DNA of 64,000 bases from Bradyrhizobium embrapense. GTDB taxonomy: Bacteria; Pseudomonadota; Alphaproteobacteria; Rhizobiales; Xanthobacteraceae. Numbering within the stretch: position 1 is the first letter of the stretch; the number at the start of each line of letters is the position of its first letter. The notes beneath the pieces were generated by a model. That model was not told the DNA's origin. It worked only from the letters and a program-made list of their open reading frames with translations, and did no database searches. This document shows positions 56,144 to 64,000 of the stretch, one piece after another. A program made the translations under genes and the position numbers. The stretch covers positions 187,249 to 251,248 of the forward strand of contig NZ_LFIP02000007.1 in the NCBI RefSeq assembly GCF_001189235.2, in the 5' to 3' direction.

Positions 56144-56950
56144 AGCGCCTTCCCTCCTCGCCTTCAAGTCGCAAGGGCGGTATCGTCGTAGACGATTTCC
56201 ATCAGGAGGCAGCTACCGCCCTTCCAGTAGATTTTGGCGCTGCGCGTGGCTTCACGGGCAGGCACCAAGCCCCCCGCTGGACAGTAGCCAGCGAGATATC
56301 TTGAACGCGCTCGGATCGGCAGGGCTCCGGAAAGCTGTCGACGCCGTCTGAAGCGCACTCCGATGGAGGTGTAGCGAGACCGAACTTTGGACCACCCAAA
56401 ACTAGAGTTTTGCACTTTGCTCACGTTGGCGGGCTGGTGGCGCCGACGTGGTTCTGCAGCAAAATCGGCGCTCTGTTGCCGACCCGACCAGGCTGGTGAG
56501 CCACCTGGGCTAAACCCGAGCGTACGGCAGTCTGGCGAGGCTCCGCCTACCTTGGCAGGATCACCAAGCAGGGCCGCGGCCAAGCTCACGGAATGCTTGT
56601 CGAAGCAGCATGGGCTGCAGCCCGTTCGCCGGGACCGCTGCGTGCATTCTCCAGCGTGTGGCTTCACGACGCGGCAAGCACATCGCGGCAGTCGCGACGG
56701 CGCGGAAGCTGGCGATCATATGGCATATGCTGACCAAGAGCACCGACTAGCTCTGGACGAGGCCGGCCCTGCTGGCGCGCAAGTTCCGGAGCATCGAACT
56801 GCGCGCTGGACTACCTACCAGGCATGCCAAGCGTGGATCGGCCTATGACCACAATATCCCCGCGAAGAGGGCTGAGAACGCGCACGCGTGGAATCCGCCG
56901 AGAAGGAGTATACCAGGTTCACGTCCCGGTGGCGGGCAAAGCCGCGATCC
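56144..56950. mobile_element. IS3 and IS110 remnants
   Basis: At 56385-56480 the minus strand repeats the IS3 OrfB end found at 46630-46735. From about 56590 to 56950 the plus strand, across frames, reads GKHIAAVATARKLAIIIWHM, then LARKFRSIELRAGLPTRHAK and SAYDHNIPAKRAENAHAWNP, the C-terminal part of an IS110/IS1111 transposase. No open transposase remains. Confidence 0.7.
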
Positions 56951-57466
56951 CGACAAAGCAAGGCTTCTGCGACATAGGGCTTGTCTACAACATCCGTGTC
57001 GGTTGGCTTAGCGCGCCGCGAGAAGTCCAGGGTGACACCGCGCTGGGACCGCTGTGGACGAATGATGGGTTTCGCGCGCACATGGCCGACCGCACGTGCT
57101 TCAGCAACCCGAAGGTCCCCTCAATATCTCGGCGACATCGTCCTCGCCCCGCATGCTTGACAGCGGCCAAACCAGTTACAATCGGCAGAAGGACGGCTGG
57201 ACGTTTTGCGTCGAGCTAGACACTGGCTCTGCCAAGCTGCCTAGTCTCCAACATCGTGGAGCGCCGAGCTGCAGGACAAGGCCGCCCCGTCTTGGCCGGT
57301 AAAGTGGGTCGTGGAGTCAAATCTAATCGACGAGATCCCTTAGCGAGCGTTCATTCTGCAGCGTTACGGTTTTCGACCGCGCAAACGAGCAGGTCGAAGA
57401 AGGCCGATCCTGAGAGGATGTCAGTTAGATGGCGGACCGGGTCTAAACAGTAAACCAACATATGGC
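56951..57466. other. Degraded IS flank
   Basis: The minus strand near 57000-57040 shows a 15-residue IS3 OrfB scrap (RGVTLDFSRRAKPTD). Otherwise nothing recognised. Confidence 0.4.
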
Positions 57467-57497
57467 TTGAACCTTACGTAGCGTCAGATCGTAAGCT
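57467..57497 (+). promoter_or_regulatory. MerR-type promoter/operator upstream of the SKWP-repeat gene (site 5)
   Basis: TTGAAC at 57467-57472 and TAAGCT at 57492-57497, 19-bp spacer with CTTACGTAGCGTCAGA. It reads toward the gene at 57815, giving a leader of about 310 nt, similar to the nodD2 case. No tts box is found upstream of that gene. Confidence 0.65.
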
Positions 57498-57814
57498 CCG
57501 AAGAGCACGCGCCATGCTCGCCGCAGCGGGTCATGACATCGGCAAGGCAGAATGTGAGCGCCATGGCGTAAACTGTGATGAGCAATGACTAAGGTGCGCG
57601 TGCCAAGAGATCTGTGGACGATGTAAACGTGAGAATACGTGAAGCCGCACCCGCGACTCAATTGTCTTATTGGCCTCGCAATCGCAAACAGCTCGAGCCG
57701 TAAATAGAAGCAGCTCGTCCCGAATAGGATTGTACATGCACTGTCGCTGAACGTGAAAACCGGAATTCCCTCTCATAGACGCTAGGCGCCTCCGGCGGAA
57801 CCCAGGAATGACAG
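57498..57814 (+). other. Leader of the SKWP-repeat gene
   Basis: No gene is supported between the MerR-type promoter and the ATG at 57815. Confidence 0.45.
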
Positions 57815-59893
57815 ATGTTGGCACTTGACGCGGCAATAACTGAGATTGACCGTTCTCATCAAATACGTGAATTCTCAATCACCGTGCTCAAGCACGCAAA
57901 GCAGCTTCGGCCGGCGGATCAAACAGCGTTCCTGCAAAAGGCAGCTTCGCAGTTCCAGCTTAGATTTGTCGAATGCTTCGAGGAAAACATCCTCGCTGGG
58001 AAATCCTGGGACTATGCGACCACCTGCAATGCGATAAGCCGGGTGGGCGGGGGTGAGGCTGGGGTAACAGCCTGCGAGCGTATTGCTGCTCGCGTGTCAC
58101 GGCTTGATAATGCGTTGATAAAGAAGATCGGATTCAGAGCCATTTCACTTCTCGCATCATCCTTCAGTCGGCACTTCAGAGTGACCGAATGCTGTAATGG
58201 AGCGATCCGATTGGCCGAATTTTGTGGCGATCACGAGAGCGGATTCCAGGAATTGAACAGTCAAAGTCTGGCGTCGTTGGTGAATGGCTTCAGCAAGTGG
58301 CCGAAACAAGCAGCCTGCCAGCGAGCTACGGTCGTAATCGCGAAGGAAGTCATTCGCCGAGCGGGTCGTCCTGGCCGACTCTCGGATTTTGCTCCGCAGG
58401 GACTCGCGAACTTGGTGAACGGTTTCAGCAAGTGGGCGGAGGATGCGGTCGTGCGCGAAGCCACAGGGGTGATCGCAGCTGAGATTGTCGACGGTTCCAT
58501 CGAGATATCCGAATTCACCCGGCAGCATTTGGCGAACCTGGTGAATGGTTTCAGCAAGTGGTCGGAAGACAAAGGCTCTCGGCAAGCCACAATCGTAATC
58601 GCGGACGAGATCCATCGTCGAGCCGCCGGGCTCGGCGATTTCAATCAGCAGGACCTCGCGAGCTTGGTGAACAGTTTTAGCAAGTGGCCCGAAGAGGCGG
58701 CCTGTCGGAAAGCCGGGGTCGCACTCGCCTGTCAAGTCCTTCACGCTGGGGCCGCCAGACGCTCTCAATATACTCCGCAGGGACTGACCAATCTGGTGAA
58801 CGGTTTCAGCAAGTGGTGGAACGAGGCAGCTTGTCGCCAAGCCGCAGTCGCACTTGCCCATGAAATCATGGCGGCTCGGCTATCCCATTATACTGAGCAG
58901 GCATTGGCGAACCTGGTGAATGGTTTTAGCAAGTGGCCGCAAGAAGTGGCCGTTCGCGATGCCACAATTGCGATCGCGAGCGAAATCATTCGCCGTCCCC
59001 GACTCTCTCAATTTACTCAACAGGGACTGACAGACCTGGTGAACGGCTTCAGCAAGTGGCCCGAGGAGGTCGAGCTTCGGAAAGCTACGGTCGCGATCGC
59101 GAGCGACCTCGTTCACCACGACGCATGGCCTTCCAATTTTAATCAGAAGGAGCTCGCCAAGTTGGTCAACGGCTTCAGCAAGTGGCCGGAAGAGGCAGTC
59201 TTTCGTGAAGCGGTAGTTGCAATTGCGAGCAAGGTGCTCTGCCGCATCGGCTGGCTGTCCAATTTAGGGCCGCAGGACCTGTCGAACCTGGTCAACGGTT
59301 TGAGCAAATGGCCCAACGAGGTAGCTTCTCGCCGAGGGACGATTGCGATCGCTGAGGAGGTCCTTCGCCGCTCCGCCAAATTATCCGATTGTACCCAGCA
59401 AGGATTGGTAAATCTGGTAAACGGCTTCAGCAAGTGGCCGGAAGATCAAGCCTGTCGCAAAGCGACGGTCGAACTGGCGCACGTCGTCCTTCGCTCTGAT
59501 GTCGCTCAGTTCTCCGACTACACTCAGCAGGCGCTGGCTAATCTGGTAAACGGGTTCAGCAAGTGGCCTGAAGTAGCCACCTTATGCCAAGTGGCAGTCG
59601 AACTCGCTCGCGAGGTCCTTCGTCGCGCCGATCGTCTCGCTGATTTCACCCCGCAGGATATTGCCAATCTGGTGAACGGTTTCTGCAAATGGCCTGAGGA
59701 GGCGACCATTGGCCAAGCCGCGCTCGCACTTGCCGGTGAGGTCTATCATCGTGCCGCTCGTCTCTCGGGTTTTACTGAGCAGGGATTGGAGAATTTGATA
59801 ACCGGCTTCTGCAAGTGGTCGAGAGAGCCGGCATGTCGCCAAGCTACAGTCGCGATTGCGACAGAAGTCGTTCGCCGCGCCCATCGCAAATAG
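57815..59893 (+). CDS. SKWP-repeat protein, candidate type III effector
   Basis: A 692-residue protein made mainly of 13 tandem repeats of about 42 residues, from Trp162 to Trp668, with the core LANLVNGFSKWPEEAACRKA followed by TVAIA and a helix. The NGFSKWP signature is that of the SKWP (RipS) effectors of Ralstonia and XopAD of Xanthomonas, HEAT/ARM-like repeat proteins of over 2000 residues; this one is much shorter. Residues 1-155 lack repeats and could hold the secretion signal. The last two units read NGFCKWP and TGFCKWS. ATG 57815 has a weak GGA element. No tts box is seen; a MerR-type promoter lies 318 nt upstream. Intact frame. Confidence 0.82.
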   Translation: MLALDAAITEIDRSHQIREFSITVLKHAKQLRPADQTAFLQKAASQFQLRFVECFEENILAGKSWDYATTCNAISRVGGGEAGVTACERIAARVSRLDNALIKKIGFRAISLLASSFSRHFRVTECCNGAIRLAEFCGDHESGFQELNSQSLASLVNGFSKWPKQAACQRATVVIAKEVIRRAGRPGRLSDFAPQGLANLVNGFSKWAEDAVVREATGVIAAEIVDGSIEISEFTRQHLANLVNGFSKWSEDKGSRQATIVIADEIHRRAAGLGDFNQQDLASLVNSFSKWPEEAACRKAGVALACQVLHAGAARRSQYTPQGLTNLVNGFSKWWNEAACRQAAVALAHEIMAARLSHYTEQALANLVNGFSKWPQEVAVRDATIAIASEIIRRPRLSQFTQQGLTDLVNGFSKWPEEVELRKATVAIASDLVHHDAWPSNFNQKELAKLVNGFSKWPEEAVFREAVVAIASKVLCRIGWLSNLGPQDLSNLVNGLSKWPNEVASRRGTIAIAEEVLRRSAKLSDCTQQGLVNLVNGFSKWPEDQACRKATVELAHVVLRSDVAQFSDYTQQALANLVNGFSKWPEVATLCQVAVELAREVLRRADRLADFTPQDIANLVNGFCKWPEEATIGQAALALAGEVYHRAARLSGFTEQGLENLITGFCKWSREPACRQATVAIATEVVRRAHRK

Positions 59894-60612
59894 TGGCTCT
59901 GCGACTTTGCTTCTCCGGGTCTGATGACTTGGTGGCTGGTCTTCTGAGCGTGTACGAGAAGCTAGCTCTGCGATGCGATAACGCGATCGTTCGAATCTAC
60001 GCGCTGGGGCCCGTTGGACACGCACGTCTCGCTCATTAGTGAACCCTGCAAGATTGTTCCTGTCTATCGTCATCGCGGCTCGTCCGCCCGAAAATAGCGC
60101 GTCCTCCCCATCGCCACTAAGCCAGTTTCGCTACGCCTTATCCGTGCGACGACTATCGCGACGCTGCCCAAGGCTTCCAAGAAATGCGAACCTGGCGATG
60201 ACGCCCGGACACCGCAGTGCTCTTGGCTGACCGATGCCGAAACCATGGCCAATGTTGCAAAATGCGAATTGCGCGACGCCATCGTCTGGATTCGGTCAGT
60301 GTCGAAATCGTCGTCGCTAGACGCGCCCGTTCCCTACGATCGCCGTGGATCAAATTTGTTGCGAGCTGCCCTCGGTTCGCCGTGCTGTCCGAGATCGCTA
60401 GGCTGAAGCGCGTCAGTATTTGCTGGGTTCGAGGCCGAGGCTCGTTGACAATCGCGTGCCGTTAGCTGGCAATCGAAGTTGATCGGGGTTGCCGGAGCGT
60501 GCCTTCTCTCCTGCTTTTGGCGCTTAGGTCACCCCCAAGACCAGTTCGGGCTGCAGAGATGTCGTTCGCTCGGGCAAACTGGAAGACGGCCACTGATATC
60601 GTTGAAATAGCC
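59894..60612. other. Spacer downstream of the SKWP-repeat gene
   Basis: No recognised gene in about 700 nt. It ends at the MerR-type promoter at 60613. Confidence 0.45.
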
Positions 60613-60643
60613 TTGAATCGAACGCTACGTCAGGATGTAGGCT
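60613..60643 (+). promoter_or_regulatory. MerR-type promoter/operator of the cytochrome c gene (site 6)
   Basis: TTGAAT at 60613-60618 and TAGGCT at 60638-60643, 19-bp spacer with CGAACGCTACGTCAGG. It lies 54 nt before the ATG at 60697, the second-closest promoter-gene spacing after nolA itself. Confidence 0.72.
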
Positions 60644-60696
60644 TGGGCGCGACACCAGCCTTCTTCATGTCAGGCAGGTGAAGAAAGGATAAGTTG

Positions 60697-61086
60697 ATGA
60701 AGGTGACGATTCTCGCTGCTCTGCTGGTTTCCGCCGGAATTGGGCAGGCGAAGGCTCAGATAGCGACGCGCGGACAATCGCAGTTCAATACCTGCAAGCC
60801 TTGCCACCAGGTGGGTGACAACGCCAGGAACGCCATCGGCCCAACCCTCAACGGGCTGATTGGACGTAAGGCGGGATCGGTTGAGGGCTATCCCTATTCA
60901 GAGGCCATGAAGAACTCTGGGATCACCTGGACCGACCACAACCTCTCCGACTACATCCACGATCCAAAGGCGACGGTTCCCGGCAATAAGATGGCTTTTG
61001 GTGGAATGAAGGACGATCAGACGATCTCAGACATCATCGACTACTTGCACACCTTCGATAAGGCGCCTGTTAAGCTTCGTCAGTGA
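60697..61086 (+). CDS. Periplasmic class I c-type cytochrome (cytochrome c2-like)
   Basis: A 129-residue protein with signal peptide (MKVTILAALLVSAGIGQAKA) and a single heme site CKPCH (Cys-x2-Cys-His) at about residues 34-38. GPTLNGLIGRKAGSVEGYPY is typical of cytochrome c2/c550, and Met in PGNKMAFGGMKDDQ is the axial ligand. It is an electron carrier of the periplasm. ATG 60697 follows AAAGGA. It is the only respiratory-type gene in the window apart from hemN. The promoter at 60613 suggests control together with nolA. Confidence 0.9.
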   Translation: MKVTILAALLVSAGIGQAKAQIATRGQSQFNTCKPCHQVGDNARNAIGPTLNGLIGRKAGSVEGYPYSEAMKNSGITWTDHNLSDYIHDPKATVPGNKMAFGGMKDDQTISDIIDYLHTFDKAPVKLRQ

Positions 61087-61714
61087 ATGGACGGGTCGGT
61101 CATAAGAACGTGAGAAAAGCTTCGAGCCGGCGGTAAGTCGTGAAGTTCGCGCTTCTTGGAGCGAGGCACCCATGATCAAGCTTGCACTGGTGCCAATATT
61201 TCCATCGGCATGGTCATCCGTAAGCCGTCGAATACGCGGCGGCTTAGCGGGTGATCGCCCGTATGTCGTGTTCTGGCGATCGAGCACAATGGCGCCGATC
61301 GCGACAAGATAGCCCCTTATATCACCGAGCGATTAGGTGATGCTCTGTACTGAATCAAGGCTGCGGCGACTGTAAGCTAACCATGATAGGTGGCTTGAAG
61401 GGGCTGAAGCTCACGCAGCTTCAGATCGTACATCCTCAAGCTTAGCGTTCTAGCAAGTGAATAGAAGGGGCAGAGAAGTGCGTTAGTGCAGGTATTGGAC
61501 AAAAGAGATCCGTTGATCGTCCTCCATGTTGTGAACCTCGAGTTCCAGACTTTTGCAGCGACCACCCCATTCATGGTCATGACTGTCTTGGCATGGATCG
61601 CATCCCTCGTGGCTAAGGGTCACGTGCCGAGCATAGCCACTGTACAACGTCAGCCCGCACCTCGTAATTGTAAAATCGTAAATGCGATTGTGCGACGGCT
61701 GACAAAGCAAGTTC
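61087..61714. other. Spacer with a weak MerR-type site
   Basis: No supported gene. It contains the palindrome at 61404-61434. Confidence 0.4.
61404..61434 (+). promoter_or_regulatory. Degenerate MerR-type operator (site 7)
   Basis: CTGAAG and TACATC are spaced 19 bp; the dyad CTGAAGCTcacgcAGCTTCAG has perfect 8-bp arms. The layout fits the family but -35 and -10 have diverged, and no gene follows on the plus strand. Confidence 0.35.
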
Positions 61715-62012
61715 TCAGTCGAGATCTTCCGGCGTGATATCGCGAGCACCGTGCAGCAGTCGCACCATCTCAACGCCGTCAGGGAAAGGCTTCGTAGAAG
61801 AGTACGTAGTTGCCGACCGGGAAGCTCCGAATGCTCATACCCAACTCGGGCCGCTGTCGGCCCGCCAGTGGATTCTCGCCAAGCATCTGAAAGACGTTGC
61901 CGATTCGATCGAGCACGCGGTCCGCAGCGGCGATATTGTCTGATGCGATGAAGAGCCAAATCTCGTCCAGGTCGGTCTCGGCCTGGGGCCGCCTGGTGAG
62001 ATTACCCGCCAT
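61715..62012 (-). pseudogene. ParE-type toxin, frameshifted near the 3' end
   Basis: MAGNLTRRPQAETDLDEIWL, then FPVGNYVLFYEAFP is a RelE/ParE gyrase-poison toxin. An extra C in TTTCCCTGA (near 61783) creates an early stop; one base fewer would continue as DGVEMVRLLHGARDITPEDL to a stop at 61715. The last 20 or so residues, important for ParE toxicity, are thus lost. It overlaps parD by 11 nt. Confidence 0.78.
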
Positions 62013-62280
62013 GCTTCCCGGCTCTCAGCCGTTCACGTCCTCGGGCCTTAATTTGTTCGACCAGTTCGCCGGGCTCAAACGGCTCGGCTGGACCGCTTTC
62101 AAGGCCTTCCTGTATGGCAGCACGCAATGCTTCAAGCTTCGCCTTGCGACGCTCCTCGCGTTCTTCAACAAGGCGCAGTCCCTCCCGCATCACTTCGCTA
62201 GCGGTTGCATAGCGACCGCTGTCGACGAGATCCTTGATGAAGCTCTCGTAGTGCTTGCCGACAGTATAACTCGTGGCCAT
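62002..62280 (-). CDS. ParD-type antitoxin
   Basis: A 92-residue ribbon-helix-helix antitoxin (MATSYTVGKHYESFIKDLVD, then GRYATASEVMREGLRLVEER) with a Glu/Arg-rich C-terminal toxin-binding tail. The ATG at 62280 has GGAGG 5 nt upstream. It pairs with the broken ParE downstream, so it is now an orphan antitoxin that could still repress its own promoter. Confidence 0.85.
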   Translation of the reverse strand: MATSYTVGKHYESFIKDLVDSGRYATASEVMREGLRLVEEREERRKAKLEALRAAIQEGLESGPAEPFEPGELVEQIKARGRERLRAGKHGG

Positions 62281-62670
62281 ACGCACCTCCTTGCCTCATA
62301 ATATATTACTTTATGCTATAGCCCGCAAGGGGTTTCCAAATACCGCGCCTCGGTTCTCCAGCCACGTGGGGCTATAGAAGGACGGGGGCAAACGGTTGAT
62401 AAGTGACGAAATCACTTGGCTCAGCCCGTCCGAGGCGCCTTTGCTAGCGCCAACCACCTTCCTGTGGGAGGCATGAACAACGACCAAGGAGGTCAGCCCG
62501 CAATGCCCTGAGCACGGGCCCACTATTCTGCGGCGGAGGCCGGGCCTCCACGACGAGCCGCCGGACTTGTCGCGCCGGCGCCTTGAGATTGGCGATAGCT
62601 GCGAGAATCGGCACAAGCGCACCACCGAGAAAGATCCCGGCCCGATGACTCGTAGCGCCATCTCTCAATT
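62281..62670. other. Spacer between parD and a small gene
   Basis: Minus-strand frames here are unconvincing. An AT-rich stretch near 62295-62320 is the likely parD promoter. Confidence 0.4.
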
Positions 62671-62859
62671 TTAGGGCGGGAAAATGGGTGACCTTAGTGC
62701 CGGCTGGTCAGCGTGATCTCGAGCTGATTTCTCTGGCTGACCAACGCGCCGTTCGTAATTGGCGGCCAGCTGCAACAAGCGCGCCTTGATGAACGGGTCA
62801 GCTTGCTCGGCAAGTTCCCGCACGGTCCGCGCCCTCTCTCTACAAAACTCGTCGTCCAT
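62671..62859 (-). CDS. Small conserved rhizobial protein (RERARTVRELAEQADPF type)
   Basis: A 62-residue protein (MDDEFCRERARTVRELAEQA, then DPFIKARLLQLAANYERRVG). Short proteins with this pattern are widespread in Bradyrhizobium and relatives. Function unknown. The C-terminal dozen residues are not conserved-looking. Confidence 0.68.
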   Translation of the reverse strand: MDDEFCRERARTVRELAEQADPFIKARLLQLAANYERRVGQPEKSARDHADQPALRSPIFPP

Positions 62860-63288
62860 GACATCCTACCAGAAATTGTCTCGCTGATAATGCCAGTTGA
62901 GAAGCGGGACTGCATATGACCGAGGTTACACTGCAAGATATTTCCTCCAGTCCCAGCCCTTGGAAGCAAGATGTTCGCCTCATTTAGCAACAAGGGTCGG
63001 CGTGTCCTTGCCCTTTCCGCCAGGCGACTTTGCACGGGCAGGTCCTGTTCGGCGGAACGACCACTGTGAACCGCTCAGAAAGCGGCGAGGAGATCGCCCT
63101 TCAATGCCCCGCTCCTCTCCTCTGAGGCCTCCAGGTCCAGCACAGTGACAGGAGCCAAATCTGTCATGACATTATTGAGCAACAGATCACGCGCAGGGCT
63201 TTCTCCATCCGGATGGCATTTTTGCCAAGTTAAGCGCCGCGCGCCTCGCCCCCGGTGCGGGTGACAGTTAAGTTAAGACAACCCTGCT
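62860..63288. other. Spacer without recognised genes
   Basis: Nothing supported on either strand. Confidence 0.4.
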
Positions 63289-63747
63289 TCATGCTGTTCG
63301 TCGACTGGATCGACCTTTCCTGCGGCGTCGCCGCGAGCTCTGATGGCGACTGCGGGGAGCAATAAGTGAATTTGTTGGATCGGTGACCGCTTGCACAGGG
63401 ACTTCGCTGGATGAGGGATCGATGGTCGATCGAAGCGGCTCTCTTCGAGCGGCGACCGCCCTTTCGAGTGCAGACAGGAATTGCCGCCCCTCTTGTGTAA
63501 TTTCCCAGCCGAGAGCATCGCGAAAGACAAACTTTGCCGAAAAGATATTCAGATCCGGAGCATGTTCGGCCAACCGCTTCATGCGATCGGTCCAGTCGCG
63601 GCCGCTGTTCATCAGGATCTCCACGGCGCGTCGGACTTCGGCAACAGAGGCCCGCCCGGTGGGCTGACCGGCCAGCACTTTCAGGACGGTCAGTTGGAAG
63701 GACACCTGCCGTGTCTCCGCTGGGCTGTGTGTGCAGTTCCCGTCCAA
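63289..63747 (-). CDS. Conserved hypothetical rhizobial protein
   Basis: A 152-residue frame whose core (VSFQLTVLKVLAGQPTGRAS, then DWTDRMKRLAEHAPDLNIFS and GWEITQEGRQFLSALERAV) looks like a winged-helix-type protein common in rhizobial genomes. The TTG start at 63747 is used for want of an in-frame ATG; a nearby start is possible. The C-terminus is Arg/Ser-rich and may be frameshifted. Function unknown. Confidence 0.65.
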   Translation of the reverse strand: MDGNCTHSPAETRQVSFQLTVLKVLAGQPTGRASVAEVRRAVEILMNSGRDWTDRMKRLAEHAPDLNIFSAKFVFRDALGWEITQEGRQFLSALERAVAARREPLRSTIDPSSSEVPVQAVTDPTNSLIAPRSRHQSSRRRRRKGRSSRRTA

Positions 63748-64000
63748 TGGTTCAAGATCAGGGAAACGTCGTCAACAACGTGCCGCCGTTAACCTCAACT
63801 ATATTGGCTAACTACGAGCGCCGGCGTCCTGGGATTGCTCGCCGGCTGATGCGCGAGGAGTCCTCGAGCGGGCACGCTATCAGCACGCCGCAGGCTCGTA
63901 TCGTCCATAACGGACGAACTCGCCTCGGTGCGCTCGTTTTAGAATCGACAGCACAAGCTTTGCGTCGGCCGGTGCAGCAAGTTGCTACAAGGTCATGCGC
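63748..64000. other. Right edge of window
   Basis: No feature recognised. Confidence 0.4.

Noticed and set aside
57484..57503. Possible tts box for the SKWP-repeat gene (GTCAGATCGTAAGCT)
   Set aside because: Three bases are missing from the tts core and the stretch is fully explained by the MerR-type promoter.
58157..58861. 234-codon minus-strand repeat frame
   Set aside because: Antisense shadow of the SKWP repeats.
1..64000. CRISPR arrays, tRNA or rRNA genes
   Set aside because: No regularly spaced direct repeats of CRISPR type and no tRNA cloverleaf or rRNA sequence was noticed by reading; a covariance search was not possible.

Overview
The window reads as part of the symbiosis island of a Bradyrhizobium-type rhizobium. 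The main evidence is the gene order on the left: nodC (cut by the window edge), nodB and nodA on the minus strand, a near-consensus nod box, then nodD1, nodD2 and nolA on the plus strand. This is the nolA-nodD2-nodD1-(nodK/Y)-nodABC arrangement known from soybean bradyrhizobia. The rest is what such islands usually hold: type III effector genes behind tts boxes, plant cell-wall enzymes, many insertion-sequence remnants, broken genes and long stretches without genes.

Layout. 1-8.4 kb: Nod-factor backbone genes, their regulators, and a periplasmic branched-chain-type solute-binding protein. 9-18 kb: sparse; an IS3 orfA, a luciferase-like monooxygenase, small conserved proteins, an Omp25-like barrel, a solo LuxR regulator and a TauE/SafE permease. 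18.7-25.6 kb: a DUF2130 protein, hemN behind a FixK-like box, a coiled-coil membrane protein and an OprB-like porin. 25.7-32.8 kb: a truncated LRR effector and an intact NEL-type E3 ligase (NopM type) under divergent tts boxes, then pectinesterase, polygalacturonase and a frameshifted repeat effector. 34-40 kb: a MATE exporter, a 725-residue tandem-repeat effector behind a tts box, the decayed remnant of a ULP/C48 protease domain, and a shikimate-kinase-like gene. 40-45 kb: wrecks of nucleotidyltransferase and AbiE-type cassettes whose operator palindromes are still near perfect, another effector wreck and a frameshifted GNAT. 45.7-57.4 kb: an insertion-sequence graveyard (IS256, IS110, IS3, IS481, IS66, IS701, a tyrosine-recombinase fragment) surrounding an acyltransferase-3 gene, a second NEL ligase and a PIN-type toxin-antitoxin pair. 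57.8-64 kb: a protein of 13 SKWP-type repeats, a c-type cytochrome, a ParD/ParE pair with broken ParE, and small conserved proteins.

Three regulatory layers can be read directly. NodD acts through one nod box (nodABC). TtsI acts through six tts boxes, each in front of an effector or effector wreck. The third is a family of 31-bp promoters with a -35 and -10 separated by exactly 19 bp around an ACG/CGT dyad, the architecture of MerR-family targets. It occurs in front of nolA itself (a MerR regulator), nodD2, the solute-binding protein, the SKWP-repeat gene, the cytochrome c gene and a few orphan places. I infer that it marks a NolA regulon, and it is the most interesting signal in the window.

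Limits: similarity calls come from recognising motifs and family patterns, not from database searches. Frameshift calls assume the sequence is correct.
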